Assembly: GCA_016722045.1 (NCBI GenBank)
Contig: JADKGY010000029.1
Span: forward strand, 62,001-126,000
Reading direction: 5' to 3'
DNA: 64,000 nt
Origin: Candidatus Opimibacter skivensis
Lineage (GTDB): Bacteria > Bacteroidota > Bacteroidia > Chitinophagales > Saprospiraceae
The notes under the pieces are model-generated. The model was not told the origin of the DNA. It was given only the letters and a program-made list of their open reading frames with translations, and searched no databases. The position numbers were made by a program, and so were the translations under genes. This document shows, in pieces, positions 42,812 to 53,600 of the stretch (positions within the stretch are counted from its first letter, which is position 1; every line of letters starts with the position of its first letter).

Positions 42812-45800
42812 ATGTTGGAGGATTGCAAAGATTTGATTCATCCCTTCCAAACGGATCAGGGCACAAGCCAACGACAACGGCTTACAGAAAATCTTTTGTC
42901 CGGTCCTGCTCAGATTGATCCCCGTTCACTTGCAGAGCTTCTTGTCTATTTTGAGAAATTATCGCGCAATGTAAATTATTACGATGAAAATCTTACTATA
43001 AGCAATTGGCAACCTTTCTTTCGCAAAAGCCTGCCTTTTACTATTGCCACTATTGTTAAATTCGACCGTGAAGCAGATCAAAATAAATTAGCCGCATTTA
43101 GAAATAAATTTGAACGCAAACCTTCTCCTGAAGGACTCCAGTTGCTGTTAAATTATACAAACAACAACCTTATAAAAAAAATAAAATCCTGGCATAAGCT
43201 AATTGAAGACGGTGGAATAAAAAAAACCGACTCTATAGGAAATGAAATTTCTGAAAGTGGTATACCATTTCAAGCCGCCTTTGATAAAATCATCAAAGAT
43301 AAATTGAGTGGTCCTGTTAAGGAATTTATAAAATATGCAAATACCAGTACAAAATGGTACTGTACAAGGAATTTCAACTTCAATTCTTTATTGGATAACC
43401 AAGTATGGTTGCTGACCAATAAAGACCTGGTAACAATCGATGTTGAATTTATAAATACAGGAACAACCAGACGGAAACGCCTCATTGCATTGTATAATAA
43501 AGTGAGCCAGCTGGTTCAATCATTTCTTGATGTCATTCGCCTGTTGAGCGTCGCAGCAGAAATGAGCATGGAACAAAGTTTAATTCCATTGAAAGAAGAA
43601 TTCCAGGAAAGACATCCTCCTCATCTGGCTATCATTTTTGCATTCATAAAACTCTTTCAACATCTTCAGGAAGACCTGAACAAACAGACGCGCAGACATC
43701 TGGATTTCTTTTATAAAGAGGTACTTAAGCTGAAGCCGGTAGAAGCGACCCCGGATAAAGTCAATTTGGTTTTTGAAATTCAAAAGCAGCTGGATCAATA
43801 TCTACTCAAAAAGGGACTTTTGCTTAAAGATGGCAAAGACAACAATAAAGCTGAAGTATATTTTGCCACCGACGATGAAATAGTTGTAAATAAAACCCAG
43901 GTTGTTGATCAGCGCACTTTATTTCTCAATAATCAGGTTGTTAAAAGACATGTGTCTTCTGATTGTGAGGAAATGGCTGTGGCAGAAGGTGTTTACATGG
44001 CACCAGATGCCACAAAGGCAAATGGCATAGACAAAGAATTTACTGATGATTTACCTTCGCGGGCAACCCTGGGGAATAAGTGGAGTAAATACATTGACCC
44101 TGAAAACAAATTCACTTATCCTTATCCCAATGCAAGACTCGGTTTTATTTTGGCGTCACCGGTTTTGTTGCTCAATGAAGGAACAAGAACCATTACCATT
44201 ACATTACATTGCGAATTAGAACACGACTATTGTAAAAGTCTGTTACCACAAATTGGGATTCTAAATCCCTGCTGCGATAATCCGGCACCTCCTTCAGGCA
44301 TCCCGACAATCAAAAATAATGACTACCCACCCTTCCTTGAATCAGATAAATTATTAGCTGACGTCTCAGCTGTTCTTAATAAAACATATTATTATATCAG
44401 TCGCGAATTAATTGCCAAGGCTGTTAAAAAGGGAATCAGTAAAGATCTGCAGGAAAAACTTAATCGGTTGTTGATCATCAAACATATCAGGGAGGCAAAT
44501 AATCCACCATCAGATACGGACATCCTTGACCCAAACCTTTGCTTTTGTTCTTGGGAAGAGAAATTGTATGAAATAACATTACCTGCCATAGCAGAATTTT
44601 CAAAAGGCTTTGAACAAATTTTTACTCCTGGAGAAAGAGAAATCCTGAAAGATTTTTTTAAACCCAGGAAAGCTTTGAATGTATTATTCAGCGGTGATAA
44701 GGAATGGATTGCTGCTAAACCTCCTGAGCCGGGGCCCCTTGAAATCCTAATTTTTTCAACAGCACCGCTTGTTGGTAATTTATCATTTACATTAATTATT
44801 AAAGCTAAACTTTTACCTGATCAACCGGCAGTTACTTTTTATAATGCTGAAAACCTGAAGGAGGATTTTAATACCACTTTACCACTTGTAAAAATTGAAT
44901 TGGATGATAAAATAAAATTGGTGGTTCCAACTGATTCATGTAAGGGTTCAAGCAAAGCTTGTTGTGAAAAAGAAATAAGCGGAGATACAAGGGAAGTTTC
45001 ATTATATCATTTCTTTCGGAATGTAAAATTACTGCCGGCCACAAAAATAGATGTGCAGGTTTGCGGGTTGAAAAATCTTATTGTACAGAATGATGAGAAT
45101 GTGGAGAATGTAAATAGCCTTGTACATCCTTTTGGAGCAAGACCAGAGGTAGGTGCGAATTTTTATATCGGCAGCCAGGAAATATTTTCCAAAAACTGGC
45201 AGCAAATATGGGTGAATGCTGAATGGAAAGACAAGCCTGATCTCGAAATAAACTACAAATTCTATGATTACGGTGCATTTGAAGACGGAACTTTTAAAAT
45301 CACCGATTCAAGCTTTTTACGTACCCATGCCGTTCTCGAAAATGGAGTATGGAAAACAGAGAATCCTACTCCATCACCGTTTACCAGGAGATTGTTCAAT
45401 GATCCCACTACTACAGTTGGTCCTATGCCAATCTGTGGGCATGTAGCCCCGGCAATCAATGACAAAGACAACATAGATCAATATCATTTTCAACGTAATG
45501 TCCTACCATTTGATTTCATTAATACAATTTATGAAAAAAGGGATGCGTATAGTAAACCCTTAACCCCACTCAATATCACTTCTGATTATGGATTTTTAAG
45601 GCTTACATTGGAGGGTGTTGGTTTTCAGCATAACAGGTATGCATTTGTAGTAGCGCGTCACATGATGGTTCTATCCAACCTTGTTGATCCTACTTCTATC
45701 CCCGAGATCATAAAACAATTGGGGGAAGCAAAAGATATTATCAGTGTCATTATCAATAAGATTAATAGCATACCCACAAATTTAGGAACGATTCAAACCA

Positions 45801-47602
45801 AGATAACAACAGCACTGGCTCATATTGGTGTTCCACCCTCCCCAACAAGTCTTTTTCAGCAACTTGCTAAGATAAATGCTTTACTCACAACTCTGGGTCC
45901 GGGAGATATTAACAGTGCAAAAGCAATTGCCAATCTCCTTGTAACCTCAGTGGGAAATCCGTTAGTGACTGCTCTCAATAATATTAAAAGTGAAAAGGAT
46001 GCAATCAACGATATAATCAACCTCAACCCGGGGATTAATTTTGTTTTTGCTAATTACAACTCATTCGGACTCAATCGACTTGCACAAGAATTACAACTTC
46101 GTCTTCTTTTCATTGATTCAAAAATTAAAGGTGATCCTGATTTAAAATATGGTCTTCCGAAAGAACCTTATACACCGGCCATTAAAGAATTGTCGGTAGA
46201 TTATGAAGCAATAGCTGACATAAATGATATCAAACTAATTCACCTCTACCCTTTCAAAGACACATACAAACCCGAATCCTTATCACAACAACCTATGCTC
46301 TTCCCCACCTTTTGTGATGAAGGAAATTTTTTCATAGGTCTCAAAGACCTCGTTCCGGGAAGTAATGTAAATATCCTCTTTCAACTTGCAGAAGCTACTG
46401 CTGATTCGGAATCAGAAAGGGAAGATTTAATGTGGTATTACCTTGAAAACAATGCCTGGAAATTATTGCGAACCGGTTTTGAAGTCTTAGATGATGACAC
46501 GAACGGGCTCACCACGTCTGGCATCATAAAGTTTTCATTGCCCGCTAATATGACCAGTGATAACAGTATTTTGCCAAAAGGTCTTCACTGGATCAAAGCC
46601 AGCATTCCTGCCAAAAGTAAATCTGTCAGTGAAATTTTTGGTATTCATACACAGGCTATTAAGGCAACATTTACGAATGATGTCAACAACGATAAGCTTC
46701 GATTGTCAAAATCACTTCCTGCAGGTTCGGTAGCCAAACTAAAGGATGCTGATTCTTCTGTTAAAAAGATCACCCAGCCTTATGATTCTTTTGGTGGGAG
46801 AGAACCTGAAGAAGAAAAACATTTTTACATCCGCACCCATGAATTACTCCGTCACAAAAACCGGGCTATACAGAAATTTGATTATGAACGATTAACCCTC
46901 GAAGCCTTTCCGCAGATCTATAAAGTAAAATGCATTAACCATAGTTATGCACTTGATGCTAACAAATATTTCAATGATTTCCCGATGGCACCTGGTTATG
47001 TATTAATTGCTGTCATCCCTGATCTGAATATATTAAAAGCTGCTAAGTCCTTCGAACCGAAAGTCCCTGTAAGCATGCTGGAAGATATTGCGGAGACATT
47101 GAAAAAAGTCACGTCTCCCTTTGTCAGATTGTGGATCAAAAACCCGCGGTACGAAAAAGTAAATTTCTGTCTCAGGATAAAATTGTTACCGGAAAAAGAT
47201 GAAGTGTATTACAAGGAAAAAGTAAAGCAGGATATCAGAGAATTCCTTGCTCCATGGGCCATCGGTGAATACAGCAAATTGACTTTTGGTCAACCGATCA
47301 GCAGGTCTGATATCATTCAGTTCCTGGAATCAAGAGACTATCTCGATTACATCATTGACCTGCGTATGATCCATGCAGATAAAGGAATGGATATCAAATT
47401 ACCTGTTGGTGAGGAACAGGAAATCGTACCGATCACACCCCGAAGCATATTGATAGCCGGATCAATTGATGTGTGTATTGACGCCAAGGATTGTGAAACC
47501 TGGTGTAAGTGCAATGATGCAGTGGACAATAAATTAAGTACCTGTTGTGATCATGAAAAAATACCGGTTATGGAATATTGCAGCGATCAAATAAAATCAT
47601 AA
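42812..47602 (+). CDS. eCIS large baseplate J-like protein (Pvc11-like, 1596 aa)
   Basis: A very large baseplate wedge component. The N-terminal third is helical ('SNWQPFFRKSLPFTIATIVK'), the middle holds large beta-rich insertions including 'HPFGARPEVGANFYIGSQE' and a repetitive helical stretch ('IIKQLGEAKDIISVIINKIN'). The last 300 residues match baseplate J C-terminal architecture ('ERLTLEAFPQIYKVKCINHS', 'LIAVIPDLN', 'LAPWAIGEYSKLTFGQPISR') and end in a Cys-rich tail. The family in PVC/AFP is usually shorter, so the insertions are lineage-specific. It lies 12 bp before the Pvc12-like gene. Confidence 0.85.
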   Translation: MLEDCKDLIHPFQTDQGTSQRQRLTENLLSGPAQIDPRSLAELLVYFEKLSRNVNYYDENLTISNWQPFFRKSLPFTIATIVKFDREADQNKLAAFRNKFERKPSPEGLQLLLNYTNNNLIKKIKSWHKLIEDGGIKKTDSIGNEISESGIPFQAAFDKIIKDKLSGPVKEFIKYANTSTKWYCTRNFNFNSLLDNQVWLLTNKDLVTIDVEFINTGTTRRKRLIALYNKVSQLVQSFLDVIRLLSVAAEMSMEQSLIPLKEEFQERHPPHLAIIFAFIKLFQHLQEDLNKQTRRHLDFFYKEVLKLKPVEATPDKVNLVFEIQKQLDQYLLKKGLLLKDGKDNNKAEVYFATDDEIVVNKTQVVDQRTLFLNNQVVKRHVSSDCEEMAVAEGVYMAPDATKANGIDKEFTDDLPSRATLGNKWSKYIDPENKFTYPYPNARLGFILASPVLLLNEGTRTITITLHCELEHDYCKSLLPQIGILNPCCDNPAPPSGIPTIKNNDYPPFLESDKLLADVSAVLNKTYYYISRELIAKAVKKGISKDLQEKLNRLLIIKHIREANNPPSDTDILDPNLCFCSWEEKLYEITLPAIAEFSKGFEQIFTPGEREILKDFFKPRKALNVLFSGDKEWIAAKPPEPGPLEILIFSTAPLVGNLSFTLIIKAKLLPDQPAVTFYNAENLKEDFNTTLPLVKIELDDKIKLVVPTDSCKGSSKACCEKEISGDTREVSLYHFFRNVKLLPATKIDVQVCGLKNLIVQNDENVENVNSLVHPFGARPEVGANFYIGSQEIFSKNWQQIWVNAEWKDKPDLEINYKFYDYGAFEDGTFKITDSSFLRTHAVLENGVWKTENPTPSPFTRRLFNDPTTTVGPMPICGHVAPAINDKDNIDQYHFQRNVLPFDFINTIYEKRDAYSKPLTPLNITSDYGFLRLTLEGVGFQHNRYAFVVARHMMVLSNLVDPTSIPEIIKQLGEAKDIISVIINKINSIPTNLGTIQTKITTALAHIGVPPSPTSLFQQLAKINALLTTLGPGDINSAKAIANLLVTSVGNPLVTALNNIKSEKDAINDIINLNPGINFVFANYNSFGLNRLAQELQLRLLFIDSKIKGDPDLKYGLPKEPYTPAIKELSVDYEAIADINDIKLIHLYPFKDTYKPESLSQQPMLFPTFCDEGNFFIGLKDLVPGSNVNILFQLAEATADSESEREDLMWYYLENNAWKLLRTGFEVLDDDTNGLTTSGIIKFSLPANMTSDNSILPKGLHWIKASIPAKSKSVSEIFGIHTQAIKATFTNDVNNDKLRLSKSLPAGSVAKLKDADSSVKKITQPYDSFGGREPEEEKHFYIRTHELLRHKNRAIQKFDYERLTLEAFPQIYKVKCINHSYALDANKYFNDFPMAPGYVLIAVIPDLNILKAAKSFEPKVPVSMLEDIAETLKKVTSPFVRLWIKNPRYEKVNFCLRIKLLPEKDEVYYKEKVKQDIREFLAPWAIGEYSKLTFGQPISRSDIIQFLESRDYLDYIIDLRMIHADKGMDIKLPVGEEQEIVPITPRSILIAGSIDVCIDAKDCETWCKCNDAVDNKLSTCCDHEKIPVMEYCSDQIKS

Positions 47603-47614
47603 ACCATTTGGGAT

Positions 47615-50600
47615 ATGCCCATTGAGGAAAAAAATAGTGTCACGATCAGTAAGAATAATTCGGGTTTCCCGGCTTATCTTGATTTTGACAAGATAAGGAG
47701 CGAGGGCATTGCTTACCTGGGTAAATTATCTGGCAAGTTATGGACTGATCATAATGTTCATGACCCGGGCATTACCATACTGGAAGAACTTTGTTACGCC
47801 CTTCTCGACCTGGGTTATCGTACAAACCTGCCGATCGAAGACATATTGGCGCGTAAATCTACCGATACATCACCTGATAATAATTTCTTCACCCCCGCCC
47901 AAATACTTACCTGTAATCCCCTTACTATCCTTGATTACCGTAAACTACTCATTGATATACCCGGTGTAAAAAATGCCTGGCTTGAGCCGGCTACCGATAT
48001 TAAAGATATTTGTCACAGGCGAAAAGAGACGGACAATACTTATGGTGATATTATATTATCTGATTTTACTAACAATATTGTTCTTCCTCCTAAAGCAACA
48101 GTTTCTTGTGATGAATTTCTGAATGGACTCTACCATGTTTATATAGAACCTGAAAAGGACCTGGAGCCTCATTCGAAAGAATGGAATGATCTGTTGACAC
48201 TAATTAAGAAGGTCCTCATGGCACACCGCAATCTTTGCGAAGACTTTGAGGATATATACATACTGTGTCATTCGGAAACAGGTGTTTGTGTATCTATTGA
48301 CCTTGAAGAAAATGCTGATGCCGAAAATGTGTATGTAGCTATTGCAAATAAGCTTAGAGAATTTTTCTCCCCTGCACCGAAATTCTATTCTCTACCTGAG
48401 TTACTTGAAAAAGGAAAGGCGATTGAAGATATTTTTGCCGGCAGACCTTTCAGTGCAGAAAGCCATGGTTTTATCGATACGGAAGAATTAGAAAAAATAA
48501 AATTAAGAAAAGAAATACACACATCTGACGTATACAATTCCATTTTTGACGTGGAAGGCGTAAATAAGATTTCGAAACTTTGGCTTAGAAGCTGTGGTAA
48601 AAATTGTATACCCTCCGTCAATGAAAAGAAATCGTATTGGAAATTCCATATTCCTGAAAACCATGTTCCATTGTTTTCGATAGGCTGTTCAGGTTTTGAA
48701 TTTACAAAAAACGGTGTTCCAATTGTTGTTGATACTGCAAAATTTGAAACACTTCTGGAGCTCAGTTTTTCTCATTCAGGAAAGGTAATATTACCATCTT
48801 CGAATCTTGATATCGAAATTCCGAAAGGTATTTATCACGAAGACCTTGAAAATTACTATTCTATTCAAAATGATTTTCCCCGGGTTTATGGCATTGCTGA
48901 AGGTGGACTTCCCGACGATGCACCAGACAAACGAAAGGCATGGGCGCTCCAGTTAAAAGGATATTTACTTTTTTTTGATCAAATGCTGGCTAATTACCTA
49001 TCACAACTAAAAAATATCAGGCAATTATTTCAGCTTAAAGGACCAACTGATAAAAAAACGCAGCACACCTATTTTCTAAATACCCTGAATAGTGTGCCGG
49101 AATTGAAACAGCTTTTGCGTTTTGGCGTGGATGAGCATGATAATCCTTTAGGCGAAAGAGGAACCGTTTTGGCGTATCCCATATCAGTAAAAACCTGGAA
49201 GGATATAGACACAAAACAATTATTGGCTGAGAAAATCCTGCAAACACAAATACCCTATTCATTCGGGTCATTCAATGAATTGGAAGAAGCTACCTGCTTG
49301 TTCCGTGATGACTTGATGAATGAAGAAGAGACAATCATTAAGATATATCAGACTGCTGATGATTACAGGCTTTTTACAATCAGCTTACCCGGTGAAAAAT
49401 GGATGTTGCTGGGCAGAAAAATAGCTTGTAGTGAAGTTGAGGCCAGGCAACAAGCCCTTTCTGTTCAATCCACAAGTATTTTTGAAAACAATTATCGTAG
49501 TTTCTTAACTGCAAATGGTCAGTATACATTCAATATTGAACTGAACGATACTTCATACTTCGACTACCTGGGCATGATGGTAGAAAGTGATGAGCTTTAC
49601 ATCCAGCGAAGGAAACAATTTCTTACCCACCTTCTTTCCCGCTTTTCTGAAAAATTCACAGATTTTGTTTTGTTCAATTGGAAGAGCGGATATGAAAATG
49701 AAGGCATTTCAGGTGTTGAACGTTTTTTAACACATTACGACGATCTCAGTCGCAATAGAGGCAGGGCTTATGATTATCTGGTGGACGGATGGAATAATAG
49801 TAACTCTTCCGGTTTTGAAAAAAAAGTAAAAGCCCTGGCAGGAATCAAAGATTGGGAAAAAAACAACCTTTGTTATTTTGCTGTAGATCCTTATGATGAA
49901 CAATATGTGCTCGATTTTAAAACTCAAGATGAGGAGAGCTTTTTATTTTCTGAAAAATATGATCTCTACGATGATGCCATCAACGCAGCCTCATCACTGA
50001 TCAAGTCTATGGGTGACCCATCACGATTAAAGCTCAATTTCCTGAATGATAGCAAGACATACCGTATCCATATTCAGTATGGTTCGAATCAGACTGCCAT
50101 ATATCCAAAGAGTTTTCCGACCTCCATTGAAGCTGAAAAATTAAAAAAATATCTGACAACTAGTTTTTCACAGAACCCATCTGAAGACGTCATTGTCGAA
50201 CATAGCTGGATATGGAAAATCAACCTTTACGATTTCGAAAGAAACATCGTTGAGACCGCCATTGAAACCTGGAACACAGCCAAAGAGGCAGAGGATGCGA
50301 CCCGTAAATTTGTGGATAAAATTAATGATCCTAAAAAATTGACGTCACAAAAAGAAAAAGTTTCCCGAGAACTATTTTATGATAAAAACGATGCGTCCGT
50401 AAAAAGATTTATTGATATTTCCGCCTTTAATATTGACATCAATGATACCATCATTCGCAAACCTGGTCTGTTTACATATGATGTTTTGGATAAGTCTGCT
50501 AATTCATTCAAAATTCGTCCATTAAGTGAGTTTAAGACACCCGAACAGGCAAAAGAACATTGCTGCACAATCCTGGCTGCTGCTGCAGATAGAAATAACT

Positions 50601-53600
50601 TCAGTATAAATCGTGATAAAGACACAAAATTATTCATCATAGGATTACAAATAAATGGAGAAAATGAAGCCATAAGTGCAACATCCTATGAGAACAAAAC
50701 AGAAGCCGAGCATGCACTAGGCCATATCTACGAAACTATAAACAGGTATTGTTATACTTTAGAAACTAACAATTCGCCAGAATCCTGGAAATTTAATTAC
50801 CAACTCGGATATGATATAAATAATGTCTTCCTCTTTCAAAGTAATGAAAGTTATAAATCAATTGCTGAAACCATGAAGGCTGCAGCTCTCTTTCATAAAA
50901 ATATTGCAGGGGCAACTTTGAAGGAACTGAAGAATAAATTAAGTTTGAAAAATAACAGCAGTAGAGCTTTTCCCCAGGTAACATATTTATCTCCGACAAT
51001 TGACACTCCCCTGCCAATAACTCTTATAAATAAAGAGCTATCCTATCAACAGGCTATAGCCCGTATGACTTCTGCTCCAACCGACGAACTCAAGGCATAT
51101 GTGAAAGTCGATAGTGTCGGAGAATTTGGAACCTACGTATATCGACTGGTAGACAAGGATCATGTACCAGCAATGTACACCTTGCCATTTGATGATGGGA
51201 TAGCTGCGAAGGAAATTAGAAAAAAAGTAGCTGCACTCACCAAACAGGCCATTCGGGAAATTCCTGAAATATGCTTTAGAGGAGATATTATTAATAAAGT
51301 TACCGACAAAAAAGGCATCACATCATTTCATTATCAGGTAAAGCTTTTCAACTTAAAGGGAGCTCCCGGTAATAAATTAAAAATGCTGTCTGAATGGTTG
51401 CTCTTTGAAAGTATCCGTGGATACGTGTCCAAGGATGAGGCAGTGAAAGCTTTTCAGGAGGACTATCAAAGGATATTATTTTTAGCTTCGGACAAAGCAG
51501 AGTATGGTAAATCCATTAGTTTTAAACAGGAAAAAGAAAAACACCTTCCACCTGAAGCTATCGTATTTATTCCTGAATCTACCTTTAGTTTATTGCAATC
51601 TGATCTGGGTATAGAATCTTGGTCAACACAACTCGCTGACTATCTTAAAACCTATCCGATAAAAAGAATCGATTCCGGTTCTAAAGAGTTTGCTGCATTC
51701 TTTTGCAAAGATTTTACTGAAAAGGACAAAAGCTGTTTGGAAAACGAAATAAAATGGGTTTACTATTTCAGCGTACCGGTTAATATAGAATACAATTCTA
51801 CAGTTTTACATCATGATTGGCGAAGCACAAAGCAATACCAATCACCTGAGGAAGCCATGCGGGATTTTCTCTATTTCGCCAGGCTGGTGAAATATACCGG
51901 CAATTATTTTGTTGACTGTGCGTGTACTAAAATCTATGATAAGGTTAAAGATGCATTCACCACTTCATATGGTTATAAAATATTTATCCGGGAAGTTTTG
52001 GCAGAAAGCATTAACTGGTTTGAAACACAAGAAGCTGCCTGGGGACCTGAAGGAATAGAGAAGTTTATATGTGCCGTGCAATCTCCTGATGGCTTTAAGA
52101 ATTATCTCCGTAAACCGGATTGCTGCTATTCCTTCTATGTGACCTGTGACAAGGGGTTGCTTGAGCACCCATGCACATACACGACAGAGCTCCAAAGAGA
52201 TAAGGCTATAAGTGAATTGTACTTACAATTGCAAAATTTCCTTAAAAACAAATATTATGGGAATGAACAAACAGACACAGGTATATTACTCTACAATCTG
52301 AAGGGAGAACCATTCGCAAAAGTACATTTAGGAAACAATGTTGAGCGGGACAATTGCGATAGGCTCATCCGGATTGCAGAAGGAATAAAAGAAAGTCAAA
52401 ATATAATCAGTTACAGAGATGGCTTACTGGTTGATTCCATAGGCAATGATGAGATCATCATACAATCCGTTGAACAAAAAATAACGGAGAATAAAGATGA
52501 ACAGGAAAAATGGAAACAAGAATGGGGGAAAATATTACTCGACTGGAGTTGTTATCAACCTATCACGAGAACAAAAATAATTGAACCCACAAAAAACCAG
52601 CTTAGAAATGCTGCAGGCAACGTTTCAACTACTCAATATAAGTATTGCATCGAAATAAAACTACCTGGTTTCAATAGTTGTGCTGACGACAGAATCCAAA
52701 ATAAGCCCTGTGGTTGTAATGATCAACCACCGGTAACGCCACCTACTTGTTATATAGCCTGGAAAGGAGTTTGTTGCTATTCTTCCTGCAAAGAAGCCAT
52801 GGCTATGCTACAAAAAGCTTATGAACAACTTCTAAATATAAATAATTACCATCCTGTATTCGATTGTACCTGTAATTCATTTGGGATTAGCCTGCATACT
52901 AATATACCACTGTTGGTTAAATCACGAGCCACTGTTGAAACGAACAGTCATATCGTAGCTATCAACCCTCAATGCTATCATACCCAGGATGAAGTCTGCA
53001 AAGCCGTCGAAACTGCAAAATATCTTGTGAACAGCGAAGGCATGCACCTTGCTGAACATATTTTATTAAGACCCCATTGTGAAGTTGATTGCCATTGCAG
53101 GGAACAAATTCAGTATTGCACCACAGATTGCGACTTCCCACCATATCCGGTTGATGATAAAGATCCCTGCACACTGAAGCCAGCTAAAATATGTTTCAAA
53201 CCAGGATCTGATCCCTATTCCTTTATGGCTACTATCGTATTACCGGCCTGGTCATACCGTTTCAGACAACAAAAAAACCGACAGATCCTTGAAAATATAA
53301 TCTATCGGGAAGCTCCTGCGCATGTATTACTTCGGATACTTTGGTTAAAACCAATTGATCTCTGCAGATATGAAACGGCTTTTAAACTCTGGCGTCAATA
53401 CCTGGCAGGCAAGAAAAGATGTAATGAAAATTTTGATCCATGCAAGTTTCTCGATCTCCTGTTCAGGCAACATTATGATTGCCTGGATGAATGCATAGAA
53501 TGTCAGCCCTGTATAGATACAAGTGTGGAAAATAAAACCACATGTTTAGAGGAAGAAAAGAAAAAATTGACAGATGTCGAATTGAATAAGCTGATATCAG

